Assembly (NCBI GenBank): GCA_022711395.1
Contig: JAKLFA010000004.1
Location: 268,996-315,353, forward strand
Direction: 5' to 3'
Length of the DNA stretch: 46,358 nt
Source of the DNA: Candidatus Omnitrophota bacterium
GTDB taxonomy: Bacteria; Omnitrophota; Gorgyraeia; Zapsychrales; JANLHA01
The stretch's first letter is position 1. Every line of letters begins with the position of its first letter. The notes beneath the pieces are model-generated. The model was not told the DNA's origin, did not search any database, and worked only from the letters and a program-made list of their open reading frames with translations. This document shows, one piece after another, positions 1 to 6,803 of this stretch. The position numbers and the translations under genes were made by a program.

Positions 1-313
1 GGAGGAAAATATCGTTATCGCGCCTTTAGCTTATATCCGCGGACGCAGTTTGGTGGATATTTATTTCATCGTGGACGAAGCGCAGAACTTAACGCCGCAT
101 GAGGTCAAGACGATCATCACCAGGGCGGGTGAAAACACAAAAATGGTCTTTACCGGAGACATCTTCCAGATCGACCACCCATACCTCGACACCTATTCCA
201 ACGGCCTGAGCTATCTCATCAACAAAATGCAGGGCCAAAAGATCTACACCCACATCAACCTTGAAAAAGGCGAGCGGTCCCAGCTCGCTGAACTGGCCAG
301 CAACATCTTATGA
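1..313 (+). CDS. PhoH-family ATPase, PIN-PhoH type, 3' end only
   Basis: The frame is open from base 2 to a TGA at 311-313, giving about 103 C-terminal residues; the start lies left of the window. It shows the PhoH signature [11 protein letters not shown], a Walker B-like segment FIVDEAQN, and [16 protein letters not shown] followed by SNGL. The QIDHPYLD...SNGL wording is typical of the long form in which a PIN nuclease domain precedes the PhoH ATPase (YlaK-like), not of the short PhoL/YbeZ form. The family is an ATP-dependent RNA helicase/RNase; the PIN half is not visible here. The gene converges with the minus-strand genes that follow. Confidence 0.85.
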   Translation, partial: EENIVIAPLAYIRGRSLVDIYFIVDEAQNLTPHEVKTIITRAGENTKMVFTGDIFQIDHPYLDTYSNGLSYLINKMQGQKIYTHINLEKGERSQLAELASNIL

Positions 314-475
314 TCATCCCCGGAACACGCTTGAAAAAATCTGCCACGCCGACGGAATTAGCACAAAGGTTAGGATAGCAGCTCCCCCTTCCGGCAGAAG
401 CCGGATTCACCATACAACAGGATCTCCCGTTTCTTTTCAAAATTAGGCGAAATGGTGTTCCTTCAAGTCCATCAA

Positions 476-589
476 CTATGAGCAGCAGCAGCCCGATGAA
501 GACTTACCGGACTGGCATGAGCCTTTCGCCTTTTTAGCGGCTTTCGGCTTTTTTGCTTCTTTATTGCTCTTGAAACCCTTGTCTGCCAT
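476..589 (-). CDS. 37-residue Lys-rich peptide with Cys-rich tail
   Basis: A 38-codon frame begins at ATG 587-589 with GGAGGT five bases upstream and ends at TAG 476-478. The peptide has a basic half (KEAKKPKAAKKAKGSC) and a tail ending SGCCCS, with four cysteines in the last 13 residues. I do not recognise a family. The upstream gene on the same strand stops 36 bases earlier, so the two are probably cotranscribed. The strong SD and the sharp split between Lys/Ala and Ser/Cys composition argue that it is translated. A Cys-tail peptide could bind metal or carry a thiol modification, but that is inference. Confidence 0.6.
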   Translation of the reverse strand: MADKGFKSNKEAKKPKAAKKAKGSCQSGKSSSGCCCS

Positions 590-625
590 GTGACACCTCC
601 TTCCTCATTGCTAAAAGGTTCTTCT

Positions 626-994
626 TTATTCCACCCAAATCATCTGCGCGATCTTTTCTCCGGAATCATTTTCCAGGTATTCGATCGAAACCTTATCTTC
701 AGCCGCCAGGTCTGCCAGCTTAACAAAGGCCCCTTCTTTCTGGATCATGGTAGAGACCGGGACCGTGAACCTCTCCGGGCTCTTCTGCGCCCCTTCGTCC
801 GAAGAGATCTTCACCACAATAACGGAACGATCAAGGTCAACGGAGATCACCGTGCCGAGAACGGACTCGATCTCTTCAAAATCATCTATGGCCGCCTCTT
901 CCAACCCCGCCTCTTCTTGAGCAAAAACATATGAAAAATTGACGCTGCTCAAGCCAAGAAGACCGATTAAAAAAATATTCAAAAGAACCCGCAT
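626..994 (-). CDS. small secreted protein of unknown function
   Basis: This 122-residue protein starts at ATG 992-994, chosen because GGAGGGGAGAGGGC lies directly upstream. A longer frame to 1060 would run through a terminator-like hairpin and is rejected. The N-terminus (about residues 1-25) is a signal peptide ending FSYVFAQ. After an acidic linker rich in Glu comes a compact beta-rich domain (VLGTVISVDLDRSVIVVKI and EKIAQMIWVE), which resembles small periplasmic OB-like or DUF5666-like folds. That comparison is by pattern only. There are no cysteines in the mature part. It has its own promoter at 1129-1156, and the Cys-tail peptide lies just downstream. Confidence 0.75.
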   Translation of the reverse strand: MRVLLNIFLIGLLGLSSVNFSYVFAQEEAGLEEAAIDDFEEIESVLGTVISVDLDRSVIVVKISSDEGAQKSPERFTVPVSTMIQKEGAFVKLADLAAEDKVSIEYLENDSGEKIAQMIWVE

Positions 995-1038
995 GCCCTC
1001 TCCCCTCCTTTTTCTTTTAACCTTTGAGATCAGCCGAT

Positions 1039-1072
1039 AAAAAAAGAGAATGCTCTTCACATTCCCTCTCTT
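1039..1072 (-). terminator. hairpin plus T7 tract upstream of the secreted-protein gene
   Basis: On the minus strand AGAGGGAATG, a six-base loop and CATTCTCT form a bulged stem followed by seven T. It lies after marC and after the promoter at 1129-1156, but before the ATG at 994. It may end the marC operon, attenuate the next gene, or both. Confidence 0.6.
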
Positions 1073-1128
1073 TCGACTATGTCATTTTCCCTCACAAGGC
1101 CCCCTGCCGTCCTTATAAAGTTATCATT

Positions 1129-1156
1129 ATTCTATCCGAAAAGATATCACTGTCAA
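1129..1156 (-). promoter_or_regulatory. sigma70-type promoter for the secreted-protein gene
   Basis: On the minus strand there is a perfect TTGACA (1151-1156), a 16-base spacer and TAGAAT (1129-1134). Transcription would start near 1122, leaving a leader of about 128 bases that contains the hairpin at 1039-1072. Confidence 0.6.
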
Positions 1157-1188
1157 TACTGCCCCCAACCTTACCCGGGCTGAAATTG

Positions 1189-1776
1189 TCAGAACGCGAC
1201 CCCGATGATCTGAAGGATCCCCTTGCGGACCATCATCACCGCGATCGCCCCCAAAAGCAGCGCCATGATCTTGGAAAGGGCCCGCGCGCCGGAGTGACCC
1301 AAAAGACGAAGAAGAATATCCGAAAAATAGAACGCGACCCCTACGATCACCAGATTAAAAACGATCGCAAGGACCGTGACCCTGATCCCATACTGGTCGA
1401 TGAGCATCAAAGAGGTGGTCAACACTGCAGGCCCCGCGATCAATGGCGTTCCGATCGGGACCGCGCCCAGATCCTCACCGGGAACCCGTCTTTGTTTCTG
1501 GGACGTTAGAATATCCAAGACCGCGATACAAAAAAGGATCGATCCTCCGGCGATCATGAAATCGCTGATCGTGATCCCCAGCATCTTGAAGACCGCTTTG
1601 CCCAAAAAAATAAAACCCAGTGAAACACAGAGCGCCGTAAGCAAAGACTGCACGATGATCCTTTGCTTCTGCACTTTTTTCAAATGCTGAGTGATCCCAA
1701 CAAAGATCGGCATGATCCCGATCACATCCACAGCGACGAACAACGGGATAAAGGCCAGCACAAGGTCCTGTGACAT
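1189..1776 (-). CDS. marC: MarC family inner-membrane protein
   Basis: The 195-residue protein starts at ATG 1774-1776 with GGAGGTGGAAC upstream. It is almost wholly hydrophobic, with about six membrane segments. The conserved family elements include an N-terminal half reading PLFVAVDVIGIMPIF and a central VPIGTPLIAGPAVLTT loop, both typical of MarC/UPF0056 proteins of about 200 residues. The family's substrate is not known; the original link to multiple antibiotic resistance was withdrawn. It is the last gene of the run that starts with the coiled-coil protein at 5342, and it is 39 bases from the antiporter gene. Confidence 0.85.
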   Translation of the reverse strand: MSQDLVLAFIPLFVAVDVIGIMPIFVGITQHLKKVQKQRIIVQSLLTALCVSLGFIFLGKAVFKMLGITISDFMIAGGSILFCIAVLDILTSQKQRRVPGEDLGAVPIGTPLIAGPAVLTTSLMLIDQYGIRVTVLAIVFNLVIVGVAFYFSDILLRLLGHSGARALSKIMALLLGAIAVMMVRKGILQIIGVAF

Positions 1777-1815
1777 GTTCCACCTCCAGATAAAATTGCC
1801 AGTTTTAATCCCCTC

Positions 1816-2772
1816 CTACCCCCGATAGACCAGCGCCGCAACATATGCGATATAACAGATCACAAAGACAACGCCTTCCCAGCGGTCCAGCATCTTACGC
1901 CCACCCGTGAACATGAATACAAACAATAACGCTCCTGAAGCGACCAAGACCGCAAGGTCGCTGATCAACTGCCCCTGAAAAGGCAAAGGCCTCAAAAAAG
2001 CGCTCAACCCGAGGATAAAAAAAACATTGAAAATATTCGACCCCACGACATTTCCGACCGCAATGTCGGCGTTTTTCTTACAGGCTGCCACAACGGACGT
2101 GGCCAGCTCCGGAAGGGACGTCCCGACAGCCACGATCGTTAGCCCAATGAACGAATCGCTCACTCCCATCTTCTGCGCGATCACGATCGCGTTCTTAACG
2201 ACAATATGCGCACCCAGGACCAAAGACGCTAACCCGATCAGGACCCAAATAATAGACTTTTGAAAACTCAAATTCGAACAGACGGAATTCCCCTCATTTT
2301 GATCGTCCCTTTTGGCAATGTCGGTCACATAATACATAAAGATCACAAAGAAGGCCAACAAAACGATCCCGTCCACCCTTGATAGAACATTGCTGGCCGC
2401 GCCATCGATCAAAGCGTCCTGGCTCAGAACAAAAACCATCACTGCAGCCAAAACACTTAACGGGATCTCTTTCCAGACCGTGTTCTGCGTGACTTTAAGG
2501 GGAAATATCCAGGCTGATATCCCCAAGATCAACAGAACATTGACAATATTGCTTCCGACGATATTGCCGATCGCGATATCCGGATTGGCCTTGACCACGG
2601 CAAAAATATTAACGAACAGTTCCGGGGCCGATGTCCCGAAGGCCACAACAGTCAGCCCGATCATCAGATCTGAAACGTTCAGCCTTTTCGCCAAGGACGC
2701 CGAACCATCTACAAGCCAATCTGCGCCTTTAATGAGAATCAAAAACCCCAGTGCTAAAAACAAAACGCTCAT
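1816..2772 (-). CDS. CaCA-family sodium/calcium antiporter (YrbG-like)
   Basis: This 318-residue inner-membrane protein starts at ATG 2770-2772 behind AAAGGAGGCAGT. It has the two inverted alpha repeats of the CaCA superfamily: GLTVVAFGTSAPELFVN near residue 40 and GLTIVAVGTSLPELATS near residue 207, each followed by an IGN/VGN-VVGSN segment. The GTSxPE acidic residues bind the cation. About ten membrane segments are evident. The length and absence of large cytoplasmic loops match bacterial YrbG/CaxA-like exchangers. It would expel Ca2+ in exchange for Na+ or H+; ion choice cannot be read from the sequence. It follows rsmE with a 10-base gap. Confidence 0.88.
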   Translation of the reverse strand: MSVLFLALGFLILIKGADWLVDGSASLAKRLNVSDLMIGLTVVAFGTSAPELFVNIFAVVKANPDIAIGNIVGSNIVNVLLILGISAWIFPLKVTQNTVWKEIPLSVLAAVMVFVLSQDALIDGAASNVLSRVDGIVLLAFFVIFMYYVTDIAKRDDQNEGNSVCSNLSFQKSIIWVLIGLASLVLGAHIVVKNAIVIAQKMGVSDSFIGLTIVAVGTSLPELATSVVAACKKNADIAVGNVVGSNIFNVFFILGLSAFLRPLPFQGQLISDLAVLVASGALLFVFMFTGGRKMLDRWEGVVFVICYIAYVAALVYRG

Positions 2773-2782
2773 ACTGCCTCCT

Positions 2783-3496
2783 TTAAAAATCCATCATTCT
2801 TCCCAAAAGCATGTGGAGGGCCGGTTCAACCCTCAACGGGCGGCACCCCAAAGAAACCATTTTGAACCCTTTCGTCTTCAACATCTCAATTTCCGAAGGG
2901 ACAAAGCCCCCTTCCGGGCCCACTGCTAAAATAAAAGGTCTTTTAATGCCACAAGGGCTGCTTTGTTCCGTTCCCGGATGAGCGACAAACGCCAAACGGC
3001 CCTTCATCAGCAAAGGAAGCTCATCTTCCACGAACGGCTTCAACCGTTTACGCAGCCACAGCTCCGGCAAGACCGTATCCCCGGCCTGTTCCAGTCCCAA
3101 AAGCATTTGCTCTTTTACAGCCGTTGCTTCCAGGGCAGGGCTCTGCCAATAGCTTTTCTCAACACGGCTGGTTTGAAGGACAACCACATGTCGGACCCCA
3201 ACGGCCGTCAAGGATGAAAGGACGCGCTTAAAGACCGGCGGCCGCGGCAGCGCCAGGGCCACGATCACGTCCTGTTTTTGGGGCGGTGGCTGTTTCAAAT
3301 CAACGCTCAACCGGACCTGCCGAGCGGTCACCTCCAAAACCTTAGCCTCCCCTAATTTTCCGTTCAAAAGACCGGCCCGCAGAACATCGCCCTTGGCCGC
3401 TTTCAAAATCCCGGCGACATGCTGATAACGGCGGCCGGTCACAACAGCCTCCGTGTCACCGATAAAATCATCCCCCTCCAAAAGAATCAGGTTCAT
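2783..3496 (-). CDS. rsmE: 16S rRNA m3U1498 methyltransferase RsmE
   Basis: The 237-residue protein matches RsmE, a SPOUT methyltransferase that uses SAM to methylate N3 of U1498 in 16S rRNA. The N-terminal PUA-like part holds RRYQHVAGILKAAKGD. The C-terminal knot shows LAVGPEGGFVPSE and SLGCRPLRVEPALHMLLGR. In the usual motif the last part reads LRxETA; here it is LRVEPAL, a variant I associate with a divergent clade. The start ATG (3494-3496) overlaps the TGA of the upstream aminotransferase by four bases (ATGA), so translation is probably coupled. Confidence 0.88.
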   Translation of the reverse strand: MNLILLEGDDFIGDTEAVVTGRRYQHVAGILKAAKGDVLRAGLLNGKLGEAKVLEVTARQVRLSVDLKQPPPQKQDVIVALALPRPPVFKRVLSSLTAVGVRHVVVLQTSRVEKSYWQSPALEATAVKEQMLLGLEQAGDTVLPELWLRKRLKPFVEDELPLLMKGRLAFVAHPGTEQSSPCGIKRPFILAVGPEGGFVPSEIEMLKTKGFKMVSLGCRPLRVEPALHMLLGRMMDF

Positions 3497-4665
3497 CCCA
3501 CACGCTCCACGTGCCGGCCGATCGCTTCAATCCCCGATCGAAAAGCGTTTTCAGGCGGAAGCAGGCTTACGACCAGAAACGGTTCCGATTCAAAATCAAA
3601 AAAATATCCCGGATGTGTATAGACCTTTTCTTCCTTCAAAAGACTCAACGAAAATTCCTCTTCGCAGATCCCCGGAGGAAGCTCCAGGACCGCGTACCAT
3701 CCGCCCTGAGCCCGCAGGCGGGCGATCCCGCAAGGATCCAACGAAGTCAAAACAGAATAATTCTTCCGCAGCCGTCCCAGGATCTCCTGCCGCAACCCTT
3801 CGCTTTCCCGCAGCCAGAAAGAAAGAGCGTTCTGCGCCGGGGTATTGACGGACAGATACGTATCACAGATCATTTCCATTCGCCGATTCGCTTCTTCGAC
3901 TTTCGAAGCTGGTCCGCTAACCACGATCCAGGATAATTTCATCTGAGGCAGGCCGACCGCCTTGGAAAGCCCCCCCAAAACAAAGGTCAGACACCCTGAT
4001 CCCGCGGCCAGCGACCTGATCGAACTGCCGGGATCCAGCGGATAATCCAGAAAGACCTCATCGCAGATGATCGCCCGGTCTTCAACAGCGCACAGGCTTT
4101 CAATAAAAGAAACCTCTTCCTGGTCAAGACAAGATCCCGTCGGGTTGTTGGGATTAACAATGATCACGGCCTTGCAGGAAGGCCTTAAGACCTCCCGAAA
4201 ACGCTGCCGGTCAAGTTTCCAGGCTCCGTCATAGGCCAAAGGATAGGTCTTCCATTCAATATCGTTAAGCCCCGCCAAAAACTCGAACAACGGATAGCTG
4301 GGTTTAGGAAAAACCACTTCCTCCCCGATATCAACCAAAAGACGAAAAAGCAACGAATACGCCTCTGATGTGCTGGCTGTTAAAAAGATGTTTTGCGGTG
4401 ACACCTGAACACCTCGCTCGGCGTAATACCTGCACACTGCTTCACGGGCGCGCAACATTCCGCGAGCATCCGGCTGATATGATAAATTTTGCTCGTTCTG
4501 AAAGGCTTGGAGGACCGCCATAACAGGATAGGAAAATCCGCACTGCGTGGGATTCGAACACGTCAGATCAATGATGGGCGTTCCCTGTTCCTGGAAAAGT
4601 CGAAGCTGCTGTGAAATAGGGTTTGAAGAAAACGGCCAATCTGTGCGGGAAGAAAAAAGGCTCAC
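3493..4665 (-). CDS. PLP-dependent class I/II aminotransferase
   Basis: This 390-residue enzyme is a fold-type I aminotransferase of the AspAT superfamily. Visible motifs are IVNPNNPTGS (carboxylate and PLP contact), CDEVFLDYPL with the PLP-binding Asp, the Schiff-base lysine in LGGLSKAVGLPQMKLSW, and the C-terminal FLVVSLLPPEN in place of the more usual R-containing stretch. The start is a GTG at 4663-4665 whose last bases overlap the TGA of the upstream gene (GTGA). The amino acid substrate cannot be assigned. It sits between a coiled-coil protein and rsmE, so context gives no pathway. Confidence 0.85.
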   Translation of the reverse strand: MSLFSSRTDWPFSSNPISQQLRLFQEQGTPIIDLTCSNPTQCGFSYPVMAVLQAFQNEQNLSYQPDARGMLRAREAVCRYYAERGVQVSPQNIFLTASTSEAYSLLFRLLVDIGEEVVFPKPSYPLFEFLAGLNDIEWKTYPLAYDGAWKLDRQRFREVLRPSCKAVIIVNPNNPTGSCLDQEEVSFIESLCAVEDRAIICDEVFLDYPLDPGSSIRSLAAGSGCLTFVLGGLSKAVGLPQMKLSWIVVSGPASKVEEANRRMEMICDTYLSVNTPAQNALSFWLRESEGLRQEILGRLRKNYSVLTSLDPCGIARLRAQGGWYAVLELPPGICEEEFSLSLLKEEKVYTHPGYFFDFESEPFLVVSLLPPENAFRSGIEAIGRHVERVG

Positions 4666-5342
4666 ATCCCCTTCTCCCTTTTAACGCGATCAAGTTCTTT
4701 CTCTTTGACCCGGAGCTCTTCCTTGATCTTCAGATATTCCGTTTTCGCGATCCATGATGTGTCATCATGCTTTTTTGATAGACGCGCATTATCAGAACGC
4801 AGATCCAGCATCTCCTTGCGGTATGCCTCAGCCTGGGCACGCGCCTGGGAAAGTTCGAACTCAAGCGACTGCGCCTTCTGCTTCAAACCGGCGATCTCAT
4901 CCAGCAGTTCCTTTTCCTGCCGCTGGATGCGCAACAGTTCACTGTGCTCGCTCGCCAAGCGTTCTTCGGCGGTTTTCAAAGTTACCGTGATCTTTTGCAG
5001 CTCAAGCCCTTTTTTATCCAGTTCAGAAGCGCCCTTCTGCTGCCAACCGCGTTCCTGATTCAATTTTGTTTGAAGAACGCTCTCTTTTTCTTTGCTGATC
5101 TCAAGTTCCCGTGAAAGCAGCTTTTCTTTTTTCTGAAGTTCAAAAATATCCTGCTTCAATTCCCGGATATGGCGCTCCATCCGCAAGGAGACCGTCTTCC
5201 AATCTTTTTGCTCCTGTTCACTGACCGGTTTCGACCTCTTCTTTTTCACCCGTTGAGAGGGATTCGGGAACAGTGTCAGGATCGCCACCACAAAAACACC
5301 AAAAATAACACCCACAACGATCAATAAATATCGGTCCGGCAT
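4662..5342 (-). CDS. membrane-anchored coiled-coil protein
   Basis: The 226-residue protein starts at ATG 5340-5342 with GGGAGGCGTGAC upstream. Residues 4-25 form one membrane segment (LLIVVGVIFGVFVVAILTLF), and almost all the rest, about residues 40-226, is a highly charged coiled coil rich in Glu, Lys and Leu. No catalytic motif is seen. It begins a run of overlapping genes (aminotransferase, rsmE). A terminator sits just upstream at 5360-5398, and I see no clear promoter between that terminator and the gene. The function is not recognised; a structural or scaffolding role is inference. Confidence 0.75.
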   Translation of the reverse strand: MPDRYLLIVVGVIFGVFVVAILTLFPNPSQRVKKKRSKPVSEQEQKDWKTVSLRMERHIRELKQDIFELQKKEKLLSRELEISKEKESVLQTKLNQERGWQQKGASELDKKGLELQKITVTLKTAEERLASEHSELLRIQRQEKELLDEIAGLKQKAQSLEFELSQARAQAEAYRKEMLDLRSDNARLSKKHDDTSWIAKTEYLKIKEELRVKEKELDRVKREKGM

Positions 5343-5359
5343 GTCACGCCTCCCTAAGC

Positions 5360-5398
5360 TCTAAAGACAAAAGACCGATCGTTTGCGATCGGCCTCTT
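5360..5398 (-). terminator. rho-independent terminator after the AsmA-like gene
   Basis: On the minus strand CCGATCG-CAAA-CGATCGG is followed by TCTTTTGTCTTT. It is the apparent end of the long run beginning near 13.8 kb. The next gene (5342) starts 18 bases further on, so some read-through may feed it. Confidence 0.8.
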
Positions 5399-5416
5399 GA
5401 TGGATCTCAAGATGTT

Positions 5417-6412
5417 TTAATACTCCCGCAACAGGAACCGAACGATCCCTTCCGGGATCATGAACGGGATCTTTCCTTTTAAAGTCATGTTATCTGATTT
5501 ACTATAGACACGAAACACCAGATACATTTCCTGGTCGCGGCCATTCTGAAAATACAAACGCCCCTGATCAAAAATGAACTTGCCGCCACGCTGCATCAGC
5601 GCGTTGACCAAGGCCACATCCTGTTCGGTGAGCTCTTTTTCTTTCGGCAAAAACAACGACGGGTCCATCGTGCCCCCGCCATTGGCGTCAAGGCTGATGG
5701 CAAGGATATCCGGTTGTTGGGCACCAACGAGACGCACGGACCCGCTTAAGACAGCATCCACTTTGGAAAAGAACGTATTGCTGATCCGCGTCAACTGGGA
5801 AGAGACGATATCTTTGAACTCAAACCAGAAAATATAATTAAAATCCGGACCGAACTCATAGGAGATCTGCGCGGTAACGGCCCCGCCGTAAGCGACCGCC
5901 TTAATGTCGTTAAGTTCTGCCTTTTTCGAGTCGATCTGAAGCTTCAGGTCCACATCCTGAAACTCATAGACCCAAAGTCTCGCCTGTTTGGCGAATAAGA
6001 TCCCCTTCGCCGCGTCAACGGTCTTTTCCCCAAGGGCGAGGTCAAGGTTGGCCTTGATCCCCTGGAATTCGATCTTCCCTGAAACAAACCGCGCGCCATG
6101 AATCGAAACCTTGATATTTTTTCGTTCCCTGACCGCCTGGATAAAATCATGAACATTGATGCGCTCCGCGTGGATCTCATAACGCTTCCCGTCTTTTACA
6201 ACAACCATGTCGACATCTTTGAGACTCACATACTCCGGATAGCTCGCTGTCTGACGACGGCACACAAAAGATTCCAACTTAAAGTTCTGGAACTGCTCAG
6301 CCGCGAATTGCGGGACGAACCAATTAACAAAAAAGGGGGTGTTGAGAAGAACCCAGGCACACCCGAAAACGATCACGACAAACACAATCAGTGGAATCAC
6401 ATATCGTATCAT
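5417..6412 (-). CDS. AsmA-like membrane-anchored periplasmic protein
   Basis: This 331-residue protein starts at ATG 6410-6412 behind a GAGGGGGCAT sequence. Residues 1-25 are a membrane anchor, and the rest is beta-rich with alternating hydrophobic residues (for example VSLKDVDMVVVKDGKRYEI and GARFVSGKIEFQGIKANL). That pattern matches the AsmA/DUF748 superfamily of periplasmic lipid-handling or envelope assembly proteins. No known AsmA subfamily can be named. It is the last gene of the 13.8-5.4 kb run, follows the HPt protein by 21 bases, and precedes a strong terminator. Confidence 0.65.
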   Translation of the reverse strand: MIRYVIPLIVFVVIVFGCAWVLLNTPFFVNWFVPQFAAEQFQNFKLESFVCRRQTASYPEYVSLKDVDMVVVKDGKRYEIHAERINVHDFIQAVRERKNIKVSIHGARFVSGKIEFQGIKANLDLALGEKTVDAAKGILFAKQARLWVYEFQDVDLKLQIDSKKAELNDIKAVAYGGAVTAQISYEFGPDFNYIFWFEFKDIVSSQLTRISNTFFSKVDAVLSGSVRLVGAQQPDILAISLDANGGGTMDPSLFLPKEKELTEQDVALVNALMQRGGKFIFDQGRLYFQNGRDQEMYLVFRVYSKSDNMTLKGKIPFMIPEGIVRFLLREY

Positions 6413-6433
6413 ATGCCCCCCTCTTTCCTTGGA

Positions 6434-6790
6434 TCAGCGGTTCTGGCTCCGAAAAACGTCCGCCGCCTCAATAAAACGCTTAAATTGCTGATCAAGCCCC
6501 GTTAATAACGGCATCAGGCCGTTCATATCGCCCTCGGCCCCTTTTTTTTCGATCGCCAGACATGTCTGCTGGATCTCCCGAGCAGAGATGTTTCCGGCAG
6601 CGCCTTTGACCGAATGGGCAAGGTTACGGATCTCTTCCGCATTAGCCGTCTGACAGGCCTTTTTAAGCTGCGGCAGCTTTACCTGAAAATCCTCCTGAAA
6701 TATATCAAAAAGCTCCAAAAGTAATTCAATATCATCCTGGACCCTATCCAAAGCATCCTCGATGTCCAGCACATTCTTATCGATGTCCAT
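6434..6790 (-). CDS. HPt (histidine phosphotransfer) protein
   Basis: The protein has 118 residues from the ATG at 6788-6790. The upstream ATG two codons earlier directly abuts AAAGG, so the second ATG has the better SD spacing. It is a single four-helix Hpt domain with the phospho-accepting histidine in LAHSVKGAAGNIS. It would take a phosphate from the receiver domain of the hybrid kinase, whose gene ends 14 bases upstream, and pass it to another receiver. No such final regulator with a DNA-binding domain is found in this window. Confidence 0.85.
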   Translation of the reverse strand: MDIDKNVLDIEDALDRVQDDIELLLELFDIFQEDFQVKLPQLKKACQTANAEEIRNLAHSVKGAAGNISAREIQQTCLAIEKKGAEGDMNGLMPLLTGLDQQFKRFIEAADVFRSQNR

Positions 6791-6803
6791 ATACATCCTT
6801 TCT

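Noticed and set aside
255-446. Overlapping 61-residue frames on both strands across the PhoH 3' end.
   Set aside because: They overlap a certain coding region, lack SD sequences and show no family pattern.
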